Source: Metallyticus violacea (taxonomy: Eukaryota; Arthropoda; Insecta; Mantodea; Metallyticidae). Taken from it: a stretch of DNA of 64,000 nucleotides. The notes below the pieces were generated by a model, which worked only from the letters and a program-made list of their open reading frames with translations, ran no database searches and was not told where the DNA came from. The stretch lies in contig CM060840.1 of the NCBI GenBank assembly GCA_030762175.1, positions 36,369,501 through 36,433,500 on the forward strand, read 5' to 3'. Shown in pieces: positions 49,613 through 62,737 of this stretch (positions are counted from its first letter, which is position 1; each line of letters opens with the position of its first letter). The position numbers and the translations under genes were made by a program.

Positions 49613-52384
49613 GTAGTTCAGATGAACTTTGGATAAACTTTAATTGATAGCACCGTAATTAAAACGCTTCAATAAAAAGAGCCTTTTTCAAAATTAAATG
49701 ATCTTTAAAAGAATCAAATGTCAAATATCAAAGTTTAAATATTTCCATTTAGGGTGTACGCAATCGTATACGAATGCTATTTAGTTAATTGTTTTGTGAT
49801 TTCCTTAAATATTTGTTATTGCAATTTTATGCTTAGTAGCTAGCGCTTATTTTACATTCATGTAAGTTAATGATTTAATGCGTTTGTCATTCATTTATAA
49901 ACCACTTCTTTAAAATATATTGATTTCAACTTTTATATATTACTAAATGTTTAAATGCTGGATAAAAGGGGAGATATAGAAAGATAAAACTTACAGGAGA
50001 TGAATTGCAGTTACATTTTATTGTAAATTTAATAAGCCTTTGCTAAAAATATTTTTGTATAAATTAAGTTTTTATACTGAATTCATTACAATCTGGTGTA
50101 AAATTTTGCTGCTAACCAATGTGTTTTGAACACTAAATAGCATTCTATTCCAGCAAAAAGATGCTGAGGATATTTTCAATCAGGATGTTATTTATTTTAT
50201 AAACAGGAAGTAAACAGTTTTTATGTGTCGTTCGTTGTCATTCTCCATGTTGTGGTGATTTAAACGCCCTTTTATAATTTTTTTCTGAAATACAAAGCAT
50301 ATTTAGGTCAAAACAAACGAAACAAAATAATAGGAAACGGAAGAAAATTACTGTTAATTATTATACTTCGGAGATGTCTTTCCTTTATTCTTTTAAAAAA
50401 ATTAAGAAATGTTTACATTTTCCTTAGCAAGGTAAAAAAATATTATCTGCTATTAGTATACCAATGAAAGCTGTAAAGTATACTCGCAATTAAAAAAATA
50501 AAAATACTTCGATCTAATAGGATTCAATTTTGTTACATTTGTTGTGTTTATACTTTTTGACTGCCTTTTATATGATCCATTACCATTCGTTTTATTTGCC
50601 AATATTTACAAATAAAAAAAAAAAAAACAAAAATAGCTATGAAATTTGAATGCAATGGAACATAACTCATTCCACAAAGCTTGGTAACATAATGTAAACA
50701 ATCACTTTGCTAACTGGTTCATTCATGGAAAAGCTGAAGTGAATTAATAACTGCTTCATTCTTTATTAGCTGCATGCAAACAGAAGTCATTAATTAAAAT
50801 CAGCTGCGTGCAATAAACATATCAAAACAACCACTGTAGTATCAAACGTAAATGAACATCAAAACAAAACGTTGTAGCCTTTGTTATATTAGCAGCCCCA
50901 TCATAACGATACAACACATTCTTCTGGCACTGATTAGAGGATTGACAAAGCAAGACAAAGAAAGCCTGCGGTTCAAGCTGGAAACTAAAAGGAAATCTAT
51001 CTCTAACGCCGCTGTTTTTTATTCCTTCGTGGCAAGATGATGGAAGAATGTGTGCATAACCCTTAGGAAAGACATGGTGCATTATTATGGAAAGATGCAA
51101 AAACACAGTCCTAAGTTCTGTAATTGACAACCCATTTCAAACTGCCAAGAGCCGAATAACCGGCAAGTGTCATTATTTTCAATCTGAATGTCTATCCCTA
51201 AGTTCAGTGAAATAGAAGTTGGAGGTAATCCTTGAACTAAAGGGATAAAAAAAATCCTGACTGTAATCTTTCATTCCCCTTTTTTGAATAATTCAAGTGA
51301 TGTAATACACTGCAAATGACAAGTTCTGTATCAAGGTCACTTTGATTTACCCCCCAGCTATGGCTGTTAAATTATGCATTTCATTTTTTATTAAGTACAC
51401 AGTTAAAAATGCTTCAGCAAAAACACATATTTGTGTTTATTACGCTAACTTTTATATATATATAGATACAGGATGTAAAAAAGTGATAAAGCTTTGCAAG
51501 CAAAACTATAGAATATTCACATACATTTTAACACAGGAATATTATGTAGATACAAGTCGTTCAACATATTTAAAGACAGTATTTTGTCTCTTGCCCAAGT
51601 TCTCCAGAATCTCCAGAGTGACAGTTTACAGGCACTGATGACTCTCCAAAGCAGTTCACCCATCCGCTAATGGAGTTTAGTACACAAGTGTCTTTTCAGA
51701 AAAAAATTCTAAAGATGCAAGTATGGAGATCTAGGAAATCGTGCCAGTTATCCATATTTACCCCAACATCTAGGAAACAAAACTTTCTCAGATGTGCAGT
51801 GCAACGGTAGGCAGCTCCTTTTGTTGAAACTTTCAGAGTTATGACACCATTATCTAGAATATCCAAGGATTTCCACTGATAAGTTTTTATGGATTCGTAG
51901 GTTTTTGAACCATATTGACCCAGATATTAATTAAAGAAATGTTTTATTCACATAAATTTTCGAATCCGCCAGTTTGTTTCATTCCAAAGACATGAAGAAA
52001 ATCATACTTTGAAAAAGTTATTCACGTTGGTTCAGAAGAAATGGGACACATTTCTCCCAAGGATTACATTTGGATTCAACACCTGTATCTTCTAAATATT
52101 ACTCAGTTGTGCTTGCAATCTCTTCAATTATATGGAATAGATCCTCAAGGCAATTTCTTGCCACCTGATTCCTTACCATGGACAATGTTTTATACAATGC
52201 TATTATGAGGTTGAATAAAATATAACGAATATTTTACAAATTTATTGAAACCAAATTAAATAAAAATTTGGTACATATAATTTTTCTACACAATTTCTCA
52301 ATTTTGTAGATCCCATCTTGATCCCATTATAGAAGTAAGTATGGTTGGGATTCCAGCCAGTTGCGCACGTAGCGGAATCGAATC
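49613..52384. other. AT-rich DNA, no gene recognised
   Basis: TACAGGATG at 51467-51475 resembles a mariner end, and the following sequence shares short words with that after 44946. The frames at 50822-51130 (minus) and 51342-51638 (plus) have no recognised motif. Confidence 0.4.
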
Positions 52385-53240
52385 ACCGAACTGCCAATGC
52401 TTCTTATAACGGTCCAAACACATGGACATAGCAAATCGATAGATCTGGACTATAAAGAGGGTGTCTCAATACTACCTAGAGGATTTTCTCAGTTTTTTCC
52501 CTTGTCAAAGCAGCTCTACGTGGGCGGGCGTTGTCTTGGAGAAAAAGAACACTCGAATCAATTGTTGACGTCTTTTCGCAGATAAATATTGCTGCCTCAA
52601 CCAGAAGCTGGCATAAGCTGCTTTGATTGTTCCACATTCACTAAGGAAATTAAGCAACAAAATGTCTTGGGAGTGTCAGAAATTTGTCAAGAGAACATTC
52701 CTGGTTGAAAGGCGAGTTATTCCTTTGATAAGAGCGGATTTATCAGGAGTGTGGTTGTGTACTATGTTTCATCGAATGTACAAACGTTTCTACTTGATTA
52801 CGGTAGTGAGGCAACCTCCTCTGAAACATTCCCATATGTGCATCCTTCATATTCTCAGTAGAAATTCGAGGAACCTGCATTGCCTAGAATTTTCGGGAAT
52901 TCAAATTATCTTAAACGATAAACTAAACACTTCCAAAACTTATCCCAATCTCAAAGGATTTCAAAGCTCGTCTAACATCGGTCTTGATTGGCCTGAATAT
53001 TTGTTTACGTCAAGATCGTTAGAGGCTGACATTGATTAACTTTCATTTTCCACAGCTTCTGTGAACCGTTTGAGCCACTTATACACCAACGTTCCGGCGA
53101 GTGTACCTCTTGCTCGGGCAAGATGCTAGTGACAAAAGAACCGGCTGTGAGAGGCGAACCTGTTTTCCCCCTTCTCCTAAGACCCCATGCGTAATGTCTC
53201 AAATGCGTGTCTCGCTCTGTACTATTCACACGGGATAAAA
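52385..53240 (-). pseudogene. Mariner transposase fossil spanning DNA-binding and catalytic regions
   Basis: On the minus strand: LVYKWLKRFTEAVE (about 53044-53090) matches the first helix-turn-helix 'xVYxWxKRFxEGR'. DVRRALKSFEIGISFGSV and DNLNSRKF follow, like 'ELxISxGSVxxIxxxxLxMRK', then LPHYRNQVETFVHSM like 'LxRYxNxGxxFLxxIVTGDE', a block whose aspartate-containing part is lost. Next come ILLLNFLSECGTIKAAYA ('GVLLVxFxxxGxTINxxxY') and SVLFLQDNARPHVELL (about 52505-52550), the intact-looking second catalytic block. LRHPLYSPDLS and HVFGPL complete it at about 52410-52470. Order and spacing fit one full-length but badly mutated transposase. The 138-codon plus-strand frame at 52623-53039 is its antisense shadow. 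Confidence 0.85.
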
Positions 53241-55159
53241 TAAAAAGTACGGTTTATATTTGATTTACCCTCGTAATAAGTGCATCTCTGTGGGAATATT
53301 AGACAAGCTAACCTTGTATGTGCTTTTTCACAATGCCTACCTTAATGGCCTGATAGATGATATACGCTGTCATGTTCTAACAAATATACCATCAAATTAT
53401 TACTTATTATAATCACAATACATTAATTATATACTATATAATGTGACATACACCTCATAATGCCACCTCATTTAGCTACTAATGAGTTTAGATAATACGC
53501 AAGGGGTTCTTAAAATAATATATTTGTTTTTTAGTCGATGGGCAGATAATTAGTAACGTGACAATATATTGAGTGATTGGCTGGTTATGTAATGATCCGT
53601 TTCACAATTCTATTTATAAATATTCAAATTAGTAAATAAAATACAATTTACTCTATATATAGATTAAAATACAAGTTTCAATATGTCAGCTTTTATAATT
53701 TTTCCCTCTTTAGTAGCCATACTTATTGGTTTTAAATGGTCATCTTTTAAACTGTCTCAACTAATGTCACAGAAATTTAAAAAGTGCATCTTTGGATTCT
53801 GTATGAGCCGCGAATATTTTGGTGTAATTTGTTACATGTTAGTGAATAATATGAAACTAGATTATGAAGCAATGCAAGTTTTCCTCGTTTTTTCAACAAT
53901 AATGATATTCATCCACTTCGTTTCTGAATTGTCTCCTGCATCGTATGTCTAAATGCAGCATCATCTTATCTCATTCCTTGTGCATTAAAGTTCTGTACTT
54001 AAATTGTTCCCCAGTTCTAGAAAGTAGAGCAGAGTTTCCATAAGAAAATGACAAAAAGAAGACATACGCGTCACGGCATCAAACAACTGCTTTACTGACA
54101 ACTCTCAGAAGGCTAAGCACGTCTGGTTCTCAATCCATATGAGAGCCCCTAGCGTCGCACAGCGTCTAGACGCGAGGAATAGAACTGCCTTCTAAGACAG
54201 AAATCCTCGATCTGCAGGGTCATTTCCGCGCCTTTCCCCTTCGCAACCTACAGACCATTAGTAAGAAGTCAAGCAAGCACTCTAAAAGTTAGCACTTCCA
54301 GTGTCTTGCCTAAGTCAATTGTGTTCTTTTTATCTGCGCTCATCCACATTCCCCTGCACTCTATCATTCTACCGTTTATGGGTTTTGCTTGTTCCCCTCG
54401 CTGGTTGTGAGATAAACGTGGCTGTTTACTTTTCCACATCCTTCCTCAATGAGTACGAACTTACCTGTTAACTCCTGGGCAGCAGGTACTTATTAGTTCA
54501 TCTAACACAATTTCCATCTATGTGTGAACTGATTATATTTTATTTTTGTAAGACTACCTTGTAAAACTGTACTTGTGACCCACCCAACTAAACTAAACAT
54601 AATAGAATATGTTTGTTACAACATAATCATGTTGTAACTAGAGATGTAGATACCACGTGCGTATTTTTTTTTTAATGGTATTACTGTAACCTGTAAATTG
54701 AATGTCAACTAAAAGAGAAATCTCCTTGATGTTTTGTTATGGTAGCTTCAAAAGTCAACAAAAGGGTCATAAAGCCTTATACAATGAACCCGAGGGACAA
54801 ATGTGAAGCCCCTTCATCCTTTTAAAAGGACAGCTACTGCAGGGTTAATAAACAGAAGATCTTTAAATTCGTTAAAAGGTTCTGACCCTTACAGGTGTTT
54901 GTACAGTTAGCCTTTTAAACCAGCCAATGTCGAAAAAAGTTTCAAACTTTCAAATAACAACGAATGGTCAGTACGGCAGGTGAACTTTAACCGATCAATG
55001 ATAGATGTATGTTTCAAAGTTTTAAAGAAAGGCGCGGGTCTTGCGCGTACAATTTAGCGTCTCTTACCCAACGATTTTTTATTTGAATTTAATGTTTAAA
55101 GGAGGCGATTGTTCCACTGGAGAATTCAGTTCACATTTTCTCATTGCTGAGGAACAATT
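53241..55159. other. AT-rich DNA with one GC-richer patch; no gene supported
   Basis: An 89-codon plus-strand frame (53683-53952) and a GC-richer, frame-poor patch at 54060-54260. Neither resembles a known family. Confidence 0.4.
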
Positions 55160-55762
55160 GTGAGCTCAACATGGATGAGGCTTGCAGTCCTAAGTTCCAC
55201 ACGCCGAGAGACGCATTTCCTCATTCACTTCGCAGAAGCAGTTGGACTCAGTTTTGAAGTTCAACACGCAACTAGATACACGCAGGCAGTTTGTTTTACA
55301 CGCGGCGTGAGGCAGCTGACCGCGGCAAGATACACGCAGTTCGCAGTATTCATTATAATTTCGACTTTCAATTTCACGTTCCGCGGCACTCATCTATAAG
55401 GTTCACACGTGGCAAATAAGTTCGTATCGGCGTAGTTAAGTCTATCGTAAGCAAAACGCCAAAGGATGTGAAAGATTTTGGACATAATAAAATGCCAATA
55501 TAAATTATATTATGCCGTATCGCGTGCATTTTTACACTGTAGAAACCCTCTTCCGGTTATGTTGAGTCCGAATCAACAAAATAGCAGAATTCACGCCGAG
55601 AAATTGTAACAACATTGAAGCGACCAATAATCTACAAAACCACTCCAAAATTGGCCTCACTCGAAGTCAACAACAAATCGCTTCAAGATTGGTGTACAAC
55701 CTGGGGCACGTAGCTGCAGCAAACTAAACCGCTTTAAAATTTGGCGCCCAACTTGGGGCTGC
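55160..55762 (+). mobile_element. Possible LTR-retroelement remnant: CpG-rich region plus primer-binding-site-like repeats
   Basis: Seen: 55160-55430 is strikingly CpG-rich for this window, with the word AGATACACGCAG twice (near 55275 and 55329). Downstream, AATTTGGCGCCCAACTTGGG (55738 on) has the 'TGGCGCCCAAC..GGGG' form typical of the tRNA primer-binding site just after a 5' LTR. A degenerate version, GATTGGTGTACAACCTGGGG, lies about 52 bases upstream, and AAAATTGGCCTCAC about 38 further. Inference: this could be the boundary of an old LTR and its leader. No LTR pair, gag or pol sequence was recognised, so a host CpG island or an unrelated repeat remain possible. Confidence 0.35.
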
Positions 55763-57094
55763 CATAAACACCTATGACAGAATAAATAAACTATTAGAAA
55801 AATGAATAATATTTTTGAAATTTGAAACCAAAATACGTACCGAAATGCAATTATACATTATTATTAATTTAACTAATCTGATCACTGGTAATAAAATAAC
55901 GGTATGTCTTGTTCTAAAGGGGCAATAAGTTGCTGGGAATAACAGTTTTGCCCGGAGGGTTAGTCGGGGGCATAGCTTTTTTCCCTGTTCTGGTGTAACA
56001 TTTGTGGAAATAAACATTACATGTTACACACTGTTATTTTGAAAACCTAAGCACATAACACATTATAATGGTAAATGTTTTAATTTAAAATTTTGGGCGT
56101 ATAATATTCTTTGTTTTATTTCCGGTGCATAAATACACAGGTGTTGTTTTGAATTTTGCATATAATTTGTTTTGAAAAATTTGGGTTTTTATGTTAGTAT
56201 TTGAAAGTCTGAACGACCTTTTCATCGCTTAATTGTATTCTCTCTTTTTTTTAGTTATTTTTTTGACCCAATTCCATATTTTGCTGCACAATTTTAATAT
56301 ATCCAAATAATATAGTTTTCAAATGTTTCGAAACTTCTCTAACTTTTTAAAGAACAACCCATTTTGTTGCTTTAAGAGAAATGATCGAAATGTATTCCAC
56401 CTACCGCAATATACAGCTGATAAGAGGCAGGATGGATTACGTGCTTATTTCCATTCAACTTTCAGCATCACCTTTCAGATTGTGTCTTTTCTGGACGGTG
56501 ATTAGAGCTAAGAGAATCTATTATTTGATACCACGAATCAGTGCAATCGGTTTTTATCATCATTTTTAAAATATTAACATTATTTAGTACACTAGCACAC
56601 GACTCAGGCCTTAAAATGTAATCGACTAATCTATTTTAAACTATTTCCTTCAGGTCAAAAGTTGAACTTCAGGCAACCAAACTAAAGCACAACAGAAAAA
56701 TACGAGTTTTTGTTTTGTTTAAGTTTCATATTTTACCAAGCACTCCTTTGTAAGCTTAAAATATCCTAAGTTTTATTGCTATATATATGATTTTTGTGGA
56801 TTAATTTTTCCACCTACTCTTTTTTGAGGATATTTTGTCTTTTATATAAATTTAAGCTCATGGGAAAGGAAACAAAGGGAAGTTTTGTGCCACATTATAA
56901 AAAAAATTAAAAGTTTGTACTACTAATTTGTTGAAATTTTTTCAAAACTTTTATTTTTATTGAAATACTGAATTATAGTCTTTAATTTTTGCTTTGCATG
57001 GATAAAGTGTATTTGCATTTTTTTAACATAAAGGCTAGCAATGAGACAGTTTTTCCACGATGAGGATAGTATCGAAGTGATAACTATGTCATTT
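55763..57094. other. AT-rich DNA, no feature recognised
   Basis: Short frames only, without motifs. Nothing resembling retroelement coding sequence follows the primer-binding-site-like motif. Confidence 0.45.
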
Positions 57095-57240
57095 GGATAG
57101 TGGATGAGCGAACATTTATTTGCAATTTAGATGGTAGAGCATCAATACAATGAGCCGAAGATGCATGATTCCGGTCATTTCCTCGAATTTTTCCTATCTG
57201 ACTGTGATTCTAAATCTTGGCATACAGATGTTAAAAAACT
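57095..57240 (+). mobile_element. tRNA-derived SINE, family A, copy 3
   Basis: TGCAATTTAGATGGTAGAGC (57121 on) is the box-A segment, followed by ATCAATACAATGAGCCGAAG, a damaged B-box (GATGCATGATTCCGGTC) and TCGAATTTTTCCTATCTGAC then TGTGATT. The order and wording align with the 5.9 and 6.2 kb copies. No tail or flanking duplication remains. Confidence 0.6.
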
Positions 57241-60200
57241 GAGTTCTAAACTAAGTCAAGGTTGATTAATTTTCAGGTATGTTAAGGGGTGAGTAAATGA
57301 TAGTAATATAAGGAAAATTTAATTTTTAATTTTATAATTTAATATAAAATAGTATTATATATTGTAAAATTCGGACACAGGGAGCATGATATAATTAAAA
57401 TAAAAATAATTATGCAAATATTTATATTTAATTGGAATTTTATAATTACATCGTAATATTAGTAATTGAGTGAACTTACTCATAAAATATTCATTTATTA
57501 AAGATGTTACATATAAGTATTACTTATATAACAACCTACCAACTTTATTTTAAAATATTACATCAAATACTGTTTAAGCAGCAAGTTTAGCTGTTACTTT
57601 AAAGAGTAGCTTCTATTCCTTAGAGACATTTATGGAAAATATGTATAGTTATAATTTCGAAATATTTAAATTTTGTATTTTCCTCTAGTTTACGTAAATT
57701 ATCAAAATTGTAATTATTATTAGAAATATTGAAAATAATGCTTGAATTCAGTATGAAATTATAAATTTATTTGACAAGGAGCTAATTTATATGTAACTTA
57801 TTTTATTTAAATATGTGATTGACATTTATTCCCATTGTAGTGATAAGTCATGTGATCTATAACATATTTAAACGAGTTATATTCGTATTGTAGATAAATG
57901 ACCTGTATCATAACAATGTAACTGATCAAACGGACTAATAAATAAATGCAGCAGAGTATTTTTGGAATACGCTTCTCAGAGCATTATTAATACATTAACT
58001 GGGACGTTGAAGCATTAGTTTTCATACAAATTGTATACCTTTTGAAAAAAATACAGAACGGTTTGGCAATACCCCAGCTTCTGTAGTACCCTTATTATTC
58101 TGAGCTCTTCAATTACCTAGTTTTGTCACTGTCAACCTAAATTTCTTAGCATCCTTAGTGCCATGAAGCATGAAGGCTTGCTGGAGCAACAAACTGAAGT
58201 ACTTTTTCTTAATGTGCACAGAGTTATAAAGATGTCAGCGGATGTTAACTTTTTTTTTATTTCCCGCTCACGGATAGAAACATTAATGCACCTCTGCAAA
58301 CGAGATCATAAAAGTACTAGCGCTACTGCTGTTCGGAGAATTCCCCATGCGCATGCGCGGAGTGTGTTCTACAGCTATGCGCACCATTTCTTTGAAAGAT
58401 ATAAAATATCATTTCTTCAACCTAGGAGGTTTAATGCCATTTCTCTTAAAGATAATAAAACGGACAGGAAATGGGAGAGAAGTCATGAGAAGGAAAAATT
58501 TAAAAACCGTTCCTTTGTCGCAGTTAAGTGCGTTCCGTTCTATCTTTTCTTGGTTGTTTTCTTACGTTTACTAACATTTGCACTCACTATAACACGAGAA
58601 GTTTATACTCTTTTTAAGTTCTCTTAAAAAAGAGATAATTACACTTCGTAAACGTCTGCTTTAATTTCTATCTCTCAATTAGTGTTTGTACTCGTACCAA
58701 TAAAACCAAACGTTACAAAAACCCACATTTTTCGGCGTTACTATACATATAGTTCATCAACTTCCTAACATTTTGAAATGTGCAAATATTTAGCTAGGTA
58801 TCTTAAATGAATTAAAGTTAATTTTTGGTTAGTGTCTTGTTCAGCACAATCATATGAAAACATAAATCAGAAAATGAATCTTGTTTGATAATCGGTGCAA
58901 GGACCAAAGCCCTGCTAATATTCTAGCTGACAATACACACACACTCCCTAAACAATCTACTCACGATTTTGCTAGCTCAAGCAAACGAGGATTAGAACTC
59001 AGAGGACAATGAGAGCAACTTAAAAGTACCGACACGTGATTCAGTTGATCGGTGGTTAGACCCCTGTGGTGCAGGTATTTTCTTACTATTGGTAAGCATC
59101 AATTCTCCCTTACTAATGAACCTAAAATTCGTTTACAATGTTTGTTTTAAGTTCCTCCAACGTGTGAGAGTTAGTCGAATATACTCTATTTTTCATTGTC
59201 ATTTCTATGATAAAAACCACAGCCCCGTAAGATCTGGGGAACGAGGAAATCTTAACCAGGGCCAATAATTCTGAGACCAAATGTACACTTTCTTGAAAAT
59301 TCAAAACAGCTGCATTTAATAGCTTAATTCTATTAATTAATAATTTAAAATCTGATAACTCCCTTTAAAGACAGTGCTATAAATTATTTTGATACAAAGT
59401 TTCACTTAAATACAAACCCATAAACATTTCCTTTCATCTATTCCATTGCACAAAATTAATTATTTTGACTCTGGCATATTACAGATTTATTAGTAATCAT
59501 TTGAAATCAATTTTACCATATGTTCACGAAATAAACAAATTATATCTTTAGCACAAAATGTTCTTGATGTATGGAATATTTTTCACGTTGAAAATGTTCG
59601 ATACAGATAAAACGAAAGTATTGATTGCTGTAAATCAGATATAACTCTTTGCTTACACCAGTATCTATTCTTTTATTTTTCCACCGTGTCGGTGTACAAG
59701 TAATTAAACCGTTGCTATAGGTAAAATATGAGTGTAGAATATCTGCACACTTATACATCATGATTTAATTGGGAATGAAAAATGTAATCATGTTTAATAT
59801 ATTTATTTATTCCTTTCTCCAGTATTTTGTCAATACGTAAAAAATACAAGCCCAAATATATGACTTTATTCTCAATTAGTTTTATTGTTTGTTTATTATG
59901 CTAATATACAGTTTCTTAGACTTTGCTATCAATGTGAAAATACTACTTAGTAATGAGGTGAAAATAGACATTTTAGTAAGTATATTATAGCTTAGTTCAA
60001 TACTTTCTGCTCGAGGTAATCCCTTACAAATAGCGTTAATACTCTAATTAACTAATTTGTAAAGAAGGAAAAGAGACGGATTGCATAATAAATGGGAAGA
60101 AAAATGGTGCATTTTAAATAAACTTCATTAACTATATGATTGGAGAGTTGTAAGAAATTTTAAAAATCCACTATTCAATTTGTCGTTCATTAATTTACAT

Positions 60201-60335
60201 GGAAATGCTATTGTGATTACGAAAAACAGTGCTTTGCTTTAGCTTCATAATCCCTATAATATACAGAATATGTATAAAATAGCGTTATATTATTTAGCTT
60301 AATAAGGCATGAACTTTTTGGGGTTGGAGGATAGA
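57241..60335. other. AT-rich DNA; longest chance frame of the window
   Basis: The plus strand is open for 154 codons at 58163-58627, with basic residues in the middle and a hydrophobic C-terminal stretch (FYLFLVVFLRLLTFALTI). It has no recognisable domain, no upstream or downstream exon and a second overlapping plus-strand frame, so I do not call it a gene. Confidence 0.45.
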
Positions 60336-60609
60336 ATTAATGTTATTTGTAAAGCCAGTATTTACCAAAATAGGATGTTTCATTTGCTCTCGGTCTCTAA
60401 TTTTCCCTTCTAACTATCAAAATAATGGACGTCATTTAATGATACATGACTTAAGCACACACTAGTGTATTAATTAATGTTATTTGTAAAGCCAGTATTT
60501 ACCAAAATAGGATGCTTCATTTGCTCTCGGTTTCTATTTTTCTCTTCTAACTATCAAAATAATGGATGCAATTTAATGATACATGATGAAAGCACACACT
60601 AGTGTATTA
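60336..60609. repeat. 137 bp tandem duplication
   Basis: Two head-to-tail copies (60336-60472 and 60473-60609) begin ATTAATGTTATTTGTAAAGC and end CACACTAGTGTATTA. About ten substitutions and no indels were counted, giving roughly 93 percent identity. A 114-codon plus-strand frame (60583-60927) begins within the second copy but is not recognisable. Confidence 0.93.
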
Positions 60610-62099
60610 AAAGCACTATTGTCTCATGAAAGTGTTGAAAGAGTTTCTGTTGCACACCATGCTTGTAAAAATATCTTCATGTTACGAAACGCATCAGTTC
60701 CAGAGCGACTACAAACAAGTAGCATGAGAAGTTGTTTTTCCGAAAGTGAGGTAGTCGAGGTTTTAGTATGGAACTTTTTTCTATACATGTTCTCTTTTGT
60801 AGAAGTCTTCTTGGAGATATATCCTGCATTCACCTGGGTGATCACTCGAGAAGACTTATATAAATGTTGCCGCCAGCAATCTAATTGTTTAAGAATTTAT
60901 TCCAGGCATGCTTTGTGTTCCAGGTAAGATATCATATTTCATAAATACCAGTTAAGCTAGTGAAATATTTATTATTTAGAAACCTGCGCTTGGCATTCAG
61001 CCTATTGCCTATTTTTAAGTTCTGATTCCAAGAATGGAATGGTTTACATTTTCAAGAAAGCACTGAACAGAAGACTATAAACTTTTATGATGCAACAAAT
61101 ACTGGATATTTATCAGATGAAAGCACATTTATATAATGTTATTTTGAGAACAGTTATAGAGTAACTGGAACTTGAAACATCAGCACAATACTGAAATTAA
61201 TAAAATGTTAAAACCCAATAAGATAATTGAAGACTATGAGCTTAAATGAAAGGCTTAAGTGTTTACAAAGCGTGAGTTAAAATATTCCTAGTAAAATAGT
61301 GTGTATAGAACTACAAACATCACTATCGTGAACATTCATACCTAATTTGAAAGAAAATCATGTCATTTAATGTTATTTGGATAATATAGTGTGTTTAATG
61401 TATTTATGCAGGATGTTAATGAACTTTACCGCAATGATTTAAAGGATTGTAAAGCGCTCTTAGACTAACATGTCCATGTGACTATGGTGTGCCTGTTTAA
61501 ATTTAAAAATCAGGGCGTTAAGTTTCTAAAGAATTACTACGCCAGTGACTAATATATATTTTCTGTACAAAATAATTTTGCACAACAATGGACGGAAGTT
61601 GGGGAACATGTATTTAGGGGGTAGGTGGTATGACACTGGCGTCAAGTAAAAGCGGATAAATGTTATCGAGTTCTTTTATTTATTACATTGCATTCTATTA
61701 AAGCTCCTTTCTAATAGTAGTCTGTGTTCAAGATCCATTCCTTTAGTTGCAGTTTTATGTTGAGGAAAGAGAGTACGTGTACTCAGTGCAGTGCATTACT
61801 TGCCAGAAATACAACCAATAATTCAATAAATAAACTGCATACTTTTATAAGTTTGGACATAAACTTTATAGCTAATTACACGTTCGAAAAGTTTGTCATT
61901 TACAATCTGGGAATGATCCAGCACAATAGAAACTTCTTTCATATACTGTCAATTACTATCTATGGTATTTCTTTACATTTACACTTCAATCATTACCCCT
62001 TCTCTTAATTTCTCTTAAAACATGTTTGTAGATTTTTAATATTTATTATATTATCTTCACCACTAAGTTATCACCACTAATTATTTCCTAATTACAGTA
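60610..62099. other. AT-rich DNA, no gene recognised
   Basis: Frames of up to 114 codons lack motifs. The TGCAGGATG at 61408-61416 is like, but not identical to, the mariner-end words elsewhere. Confidence 0.45.
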
Positions 62100-62425
62100 G
62101 CATCTTTCCGGAATAACATCCTTGAAGGGTCAAAAGCTACTACGACAACCATTGCTTCCTGTGCCTCAGTTGCATGGGTAGATGGTAGTACTGCAGAGGT
62201 TCATGTAGTTAGCGTCAGCATCCGCCAGTCGCCGTCAGCGACCTTACATATCGAAAATTCTCCATCAGGCAGCTCCCCAAATTTGTCTTCACAAGGCTAT
62301 GTGGACCCTATACCAGACTTCCCTAACTTAGAAAATTTCCGAGTAAGTACCCGAATCGAACGCAGAACCCCCAGACAGTAAGACTCGAGGCGCGATAAGC
62401 ATGGTCATCGAGAAGTCGCTCTGCA
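62100..62425 (-). mobile_element. Possible tRNA-derived SINE, minus strand
   Basis: The minus-strand head reads AGCGACTTCTCGATGACCAT, CGCGCCTCGAGTCTTACTG and the B-box GCGTTCGATTCGGG (complement near 62350-62365), all in the spacing of a tRNA-like promoter. The downstream body (to about 62100) is GC-richer than its surroundings and not shared with families A to C. The 3' limit is a guess from the change in composition. Confidence 0.5.
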
Positions 62426-62737
62426 GCCATTGGGTGGCCAAGATTTCACAATGGAAGCGAATTCGGGTGACAGCACTGACCGTTCGCCGAGCGTAGGTTA
62501 TTGTGTTCATTTAATCTTCTCGGCAAGCACACACTCCAAAGTCCAAACCTTAGCAAAGGTGAGGAAATTATCTGCTAAAAACCGGTTTCGAAGGAATGAA
62601 TAAATGTCAGAAATGTAGGAATACCAACTTTCTCCTGTGCGGTGCACATCCCCCGAGTGCGGAGGAACTTGTCAATATCTCGTTATAAGGTTTTGTAAAA
62701 CAAATTAAGTGTACAGTTCGTTAACTGGTTTTTTTAG

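Noticed and set aside
52623..53039. 138-codon plus-strand frame
   Set aside because: It is antisense to a clear mariner transposase remnant on the minus strand.
58163..58627. 154-codon plus-strand frame, the longest in the window
   Set aside because: No recognisable domain, a second overlapping frame on the same strand, and no splice or polyadenylation context. In 64 kb of DNA a frame this long can occur by chance.
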